Assembly: GCF_016801025.1 (NCBI RefSeq)
Contig: NZ_CP068983.1
Location: 806,001 to 870,000 of the forward strand
DNA length: 64,000 nucleotides
Reading direction: 5' to 3'
From: Paradevosia shaoguanensis
GTDB taxonomy: Bacteria; Pseudomonadota; Alphaproteobacteria; Rhizobiales; Devosiaceae
Both the position numbers and the translations under genes were made by a program. How positions within the stretch are numbered: the first letter of the stretch is position 1; the number at the start of each line of letters is the position of its first letter. Shown piece by piece: positions 63,570 through 64,000 of this stretch. Below the pieces are notes generated by a model, which was not told the origin of the DNA, ran no database searches, and worked only from the letters and a program-made list of their open reading frames with translations.

Positions 63570-64000
63570 TCAGAACTTGACGGTCGGGACGGCGCGGTCG
63601 GCAGCGTTCTCGAGCTCGAAATATTCCGCCTTGGTGAACTTGAACATGTTGGCGATGATCGCCGAGGGGAAGGATTCAACCGCCACGTTGAGATTGCGCA
63701 CGGCGCCGTTGTAGTAGCGGCGGGCTAGCTGGATTTCGTCTTCGACGCCCTGCAGCGCCTTCTGGAATTCGAGGAAAGTGGTGTTAGCCTTGAGGTCCGG
63801 ATAGGCCTCGGCGACGGCAAGAAGGCGCCCCAGGGCACCGGTCAGCGCGCCTTCGAGCTTGGCCCGTTCCTCCGGGGTGGCGTTGGAGCCGGCCTGTGCG
63901 GCGGCGCGGGCGCTGGTGACCGCTTCGAGCGTTTCGCGCTCGTGGGACATGTAGCCCTTCACCGTTTCGAGCAGATTGGGAATGAGATCGGCGCGGCGCT
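63570..64000 (-). CDS. LemA family protein, 5' end outside window
   Basis: About 143 residues are in the window; the beginning is cut. The visible part starts [20 protein letters not shown], the central LemA motif, and continues [20 protein letters not shown] and [18 protein letters not shown]. The missing N-terminus normally has one membrane helix. LemA and DUF2207 genes are usually adjacent. An internal ATG at 63962 is not the true start. Confidence 0.93.
   Translation of the reverse strand, partial: RRADLIPNLLETVKGYMSHERETLEAVTSARAAAQAGSNATPEERAKLEGALTGALGRLLAVAEAYPDLKANTTFLEFQKALQGVEDEIQLARRYYNGAVRNLNVAVESFPSAIIANMFKFTKAEYFELENAADRAVPTVKF

Overview
The window is GC-rich chromosomal DNA from an alphaproteobacterium of the order Hyphomicrobiales, most likely Devosia or a close relative. 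This rests on the gene content: hemP-hmuSTUV, BioY, a TIGR02301 protein, FabI, YgfZ, a SleB-like hydrolase, and ispH next to rnhA. Genes are packed in short operons, many with ATGA or GTGA stop/start overlaps. I saw no tRNA, rRNA, CRISPR or phage genes. Most of the window is ordinary core or transport DNA. The accessory part is a set of palindromic repeats and one IS110-family insertion.

Layout. 1-7210: a catabolic block with a GMC oxidoreductase (cut by the window edge), a divergent aldehyde dehydrogenase, an alpha/beta hydrolase, two coupled IclR-type regulators (one fused to a periplasmic-binding-protein-like domain) and an amidohydrolase. 7239-13241: thioredoxin 2, a FUSC-family transporter, a subtilisin-like autotransporter and a DUF1684 protein. 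13393-18310: a peptide-type ABC transporter operon. 18486-26494: a complete heme-uptake locus, hemP-hmuSTUV divergent from hmuR-(unknown)-tonB, with a TGA-N9-TCA iron box between the two units. 26789-30859: VWA, DUF58, MoxR and a trypsin-like protease. 31085-35874: a sugar ABC transporter with its own FGGY kinase, closed by a clear terminator. 35932-40111: bioY, a metallo-beta-lactamase-fold hydrolase, a DUF1499 protein, pdxH and a DnaJ-like chaperone. 40112-42117: repeats and the IS110 element. 42118-64000: housekeeping genes (tsaC/sua5, HDAC-like, xseB, tlyA, aroC, fabI, Nudix, pyrC, ygfZ, ispH, rnhA, glyS), a PPDK-like protein with an altered N-terminus, and a DUF2207-LemA pair.

The main discovery is at 40468-41687. 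An IS110-family element (40507-41605, minus strand) sits inside a palindromic repeat that also occurs intact at three other places in the window. The element's non-coding left end (about 41450-41600) reads as a bridge RNA. In the right order it holds segments matching both sides of the target and both ends of the element: TGGGCCCC, AGAGCCGG, ACAGTTGC and CACAGG. The first two specify the 14-bp site AGAGCCGGGGCCCA, which is present in all three unoccupied repeats. The transposase itself is frameshifted.

A second repeat system is a 206-242 bp MITE-like element with GGGTCCGTAC termini and TA target duplications. Both copies landed on the TAG stop codon of a gene (tonB and glyS). Its first base is G, so insertion into the TA of a stop codon rebuilds TAG. 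Both copies carry the palindromic repeat that is the IS110 target.
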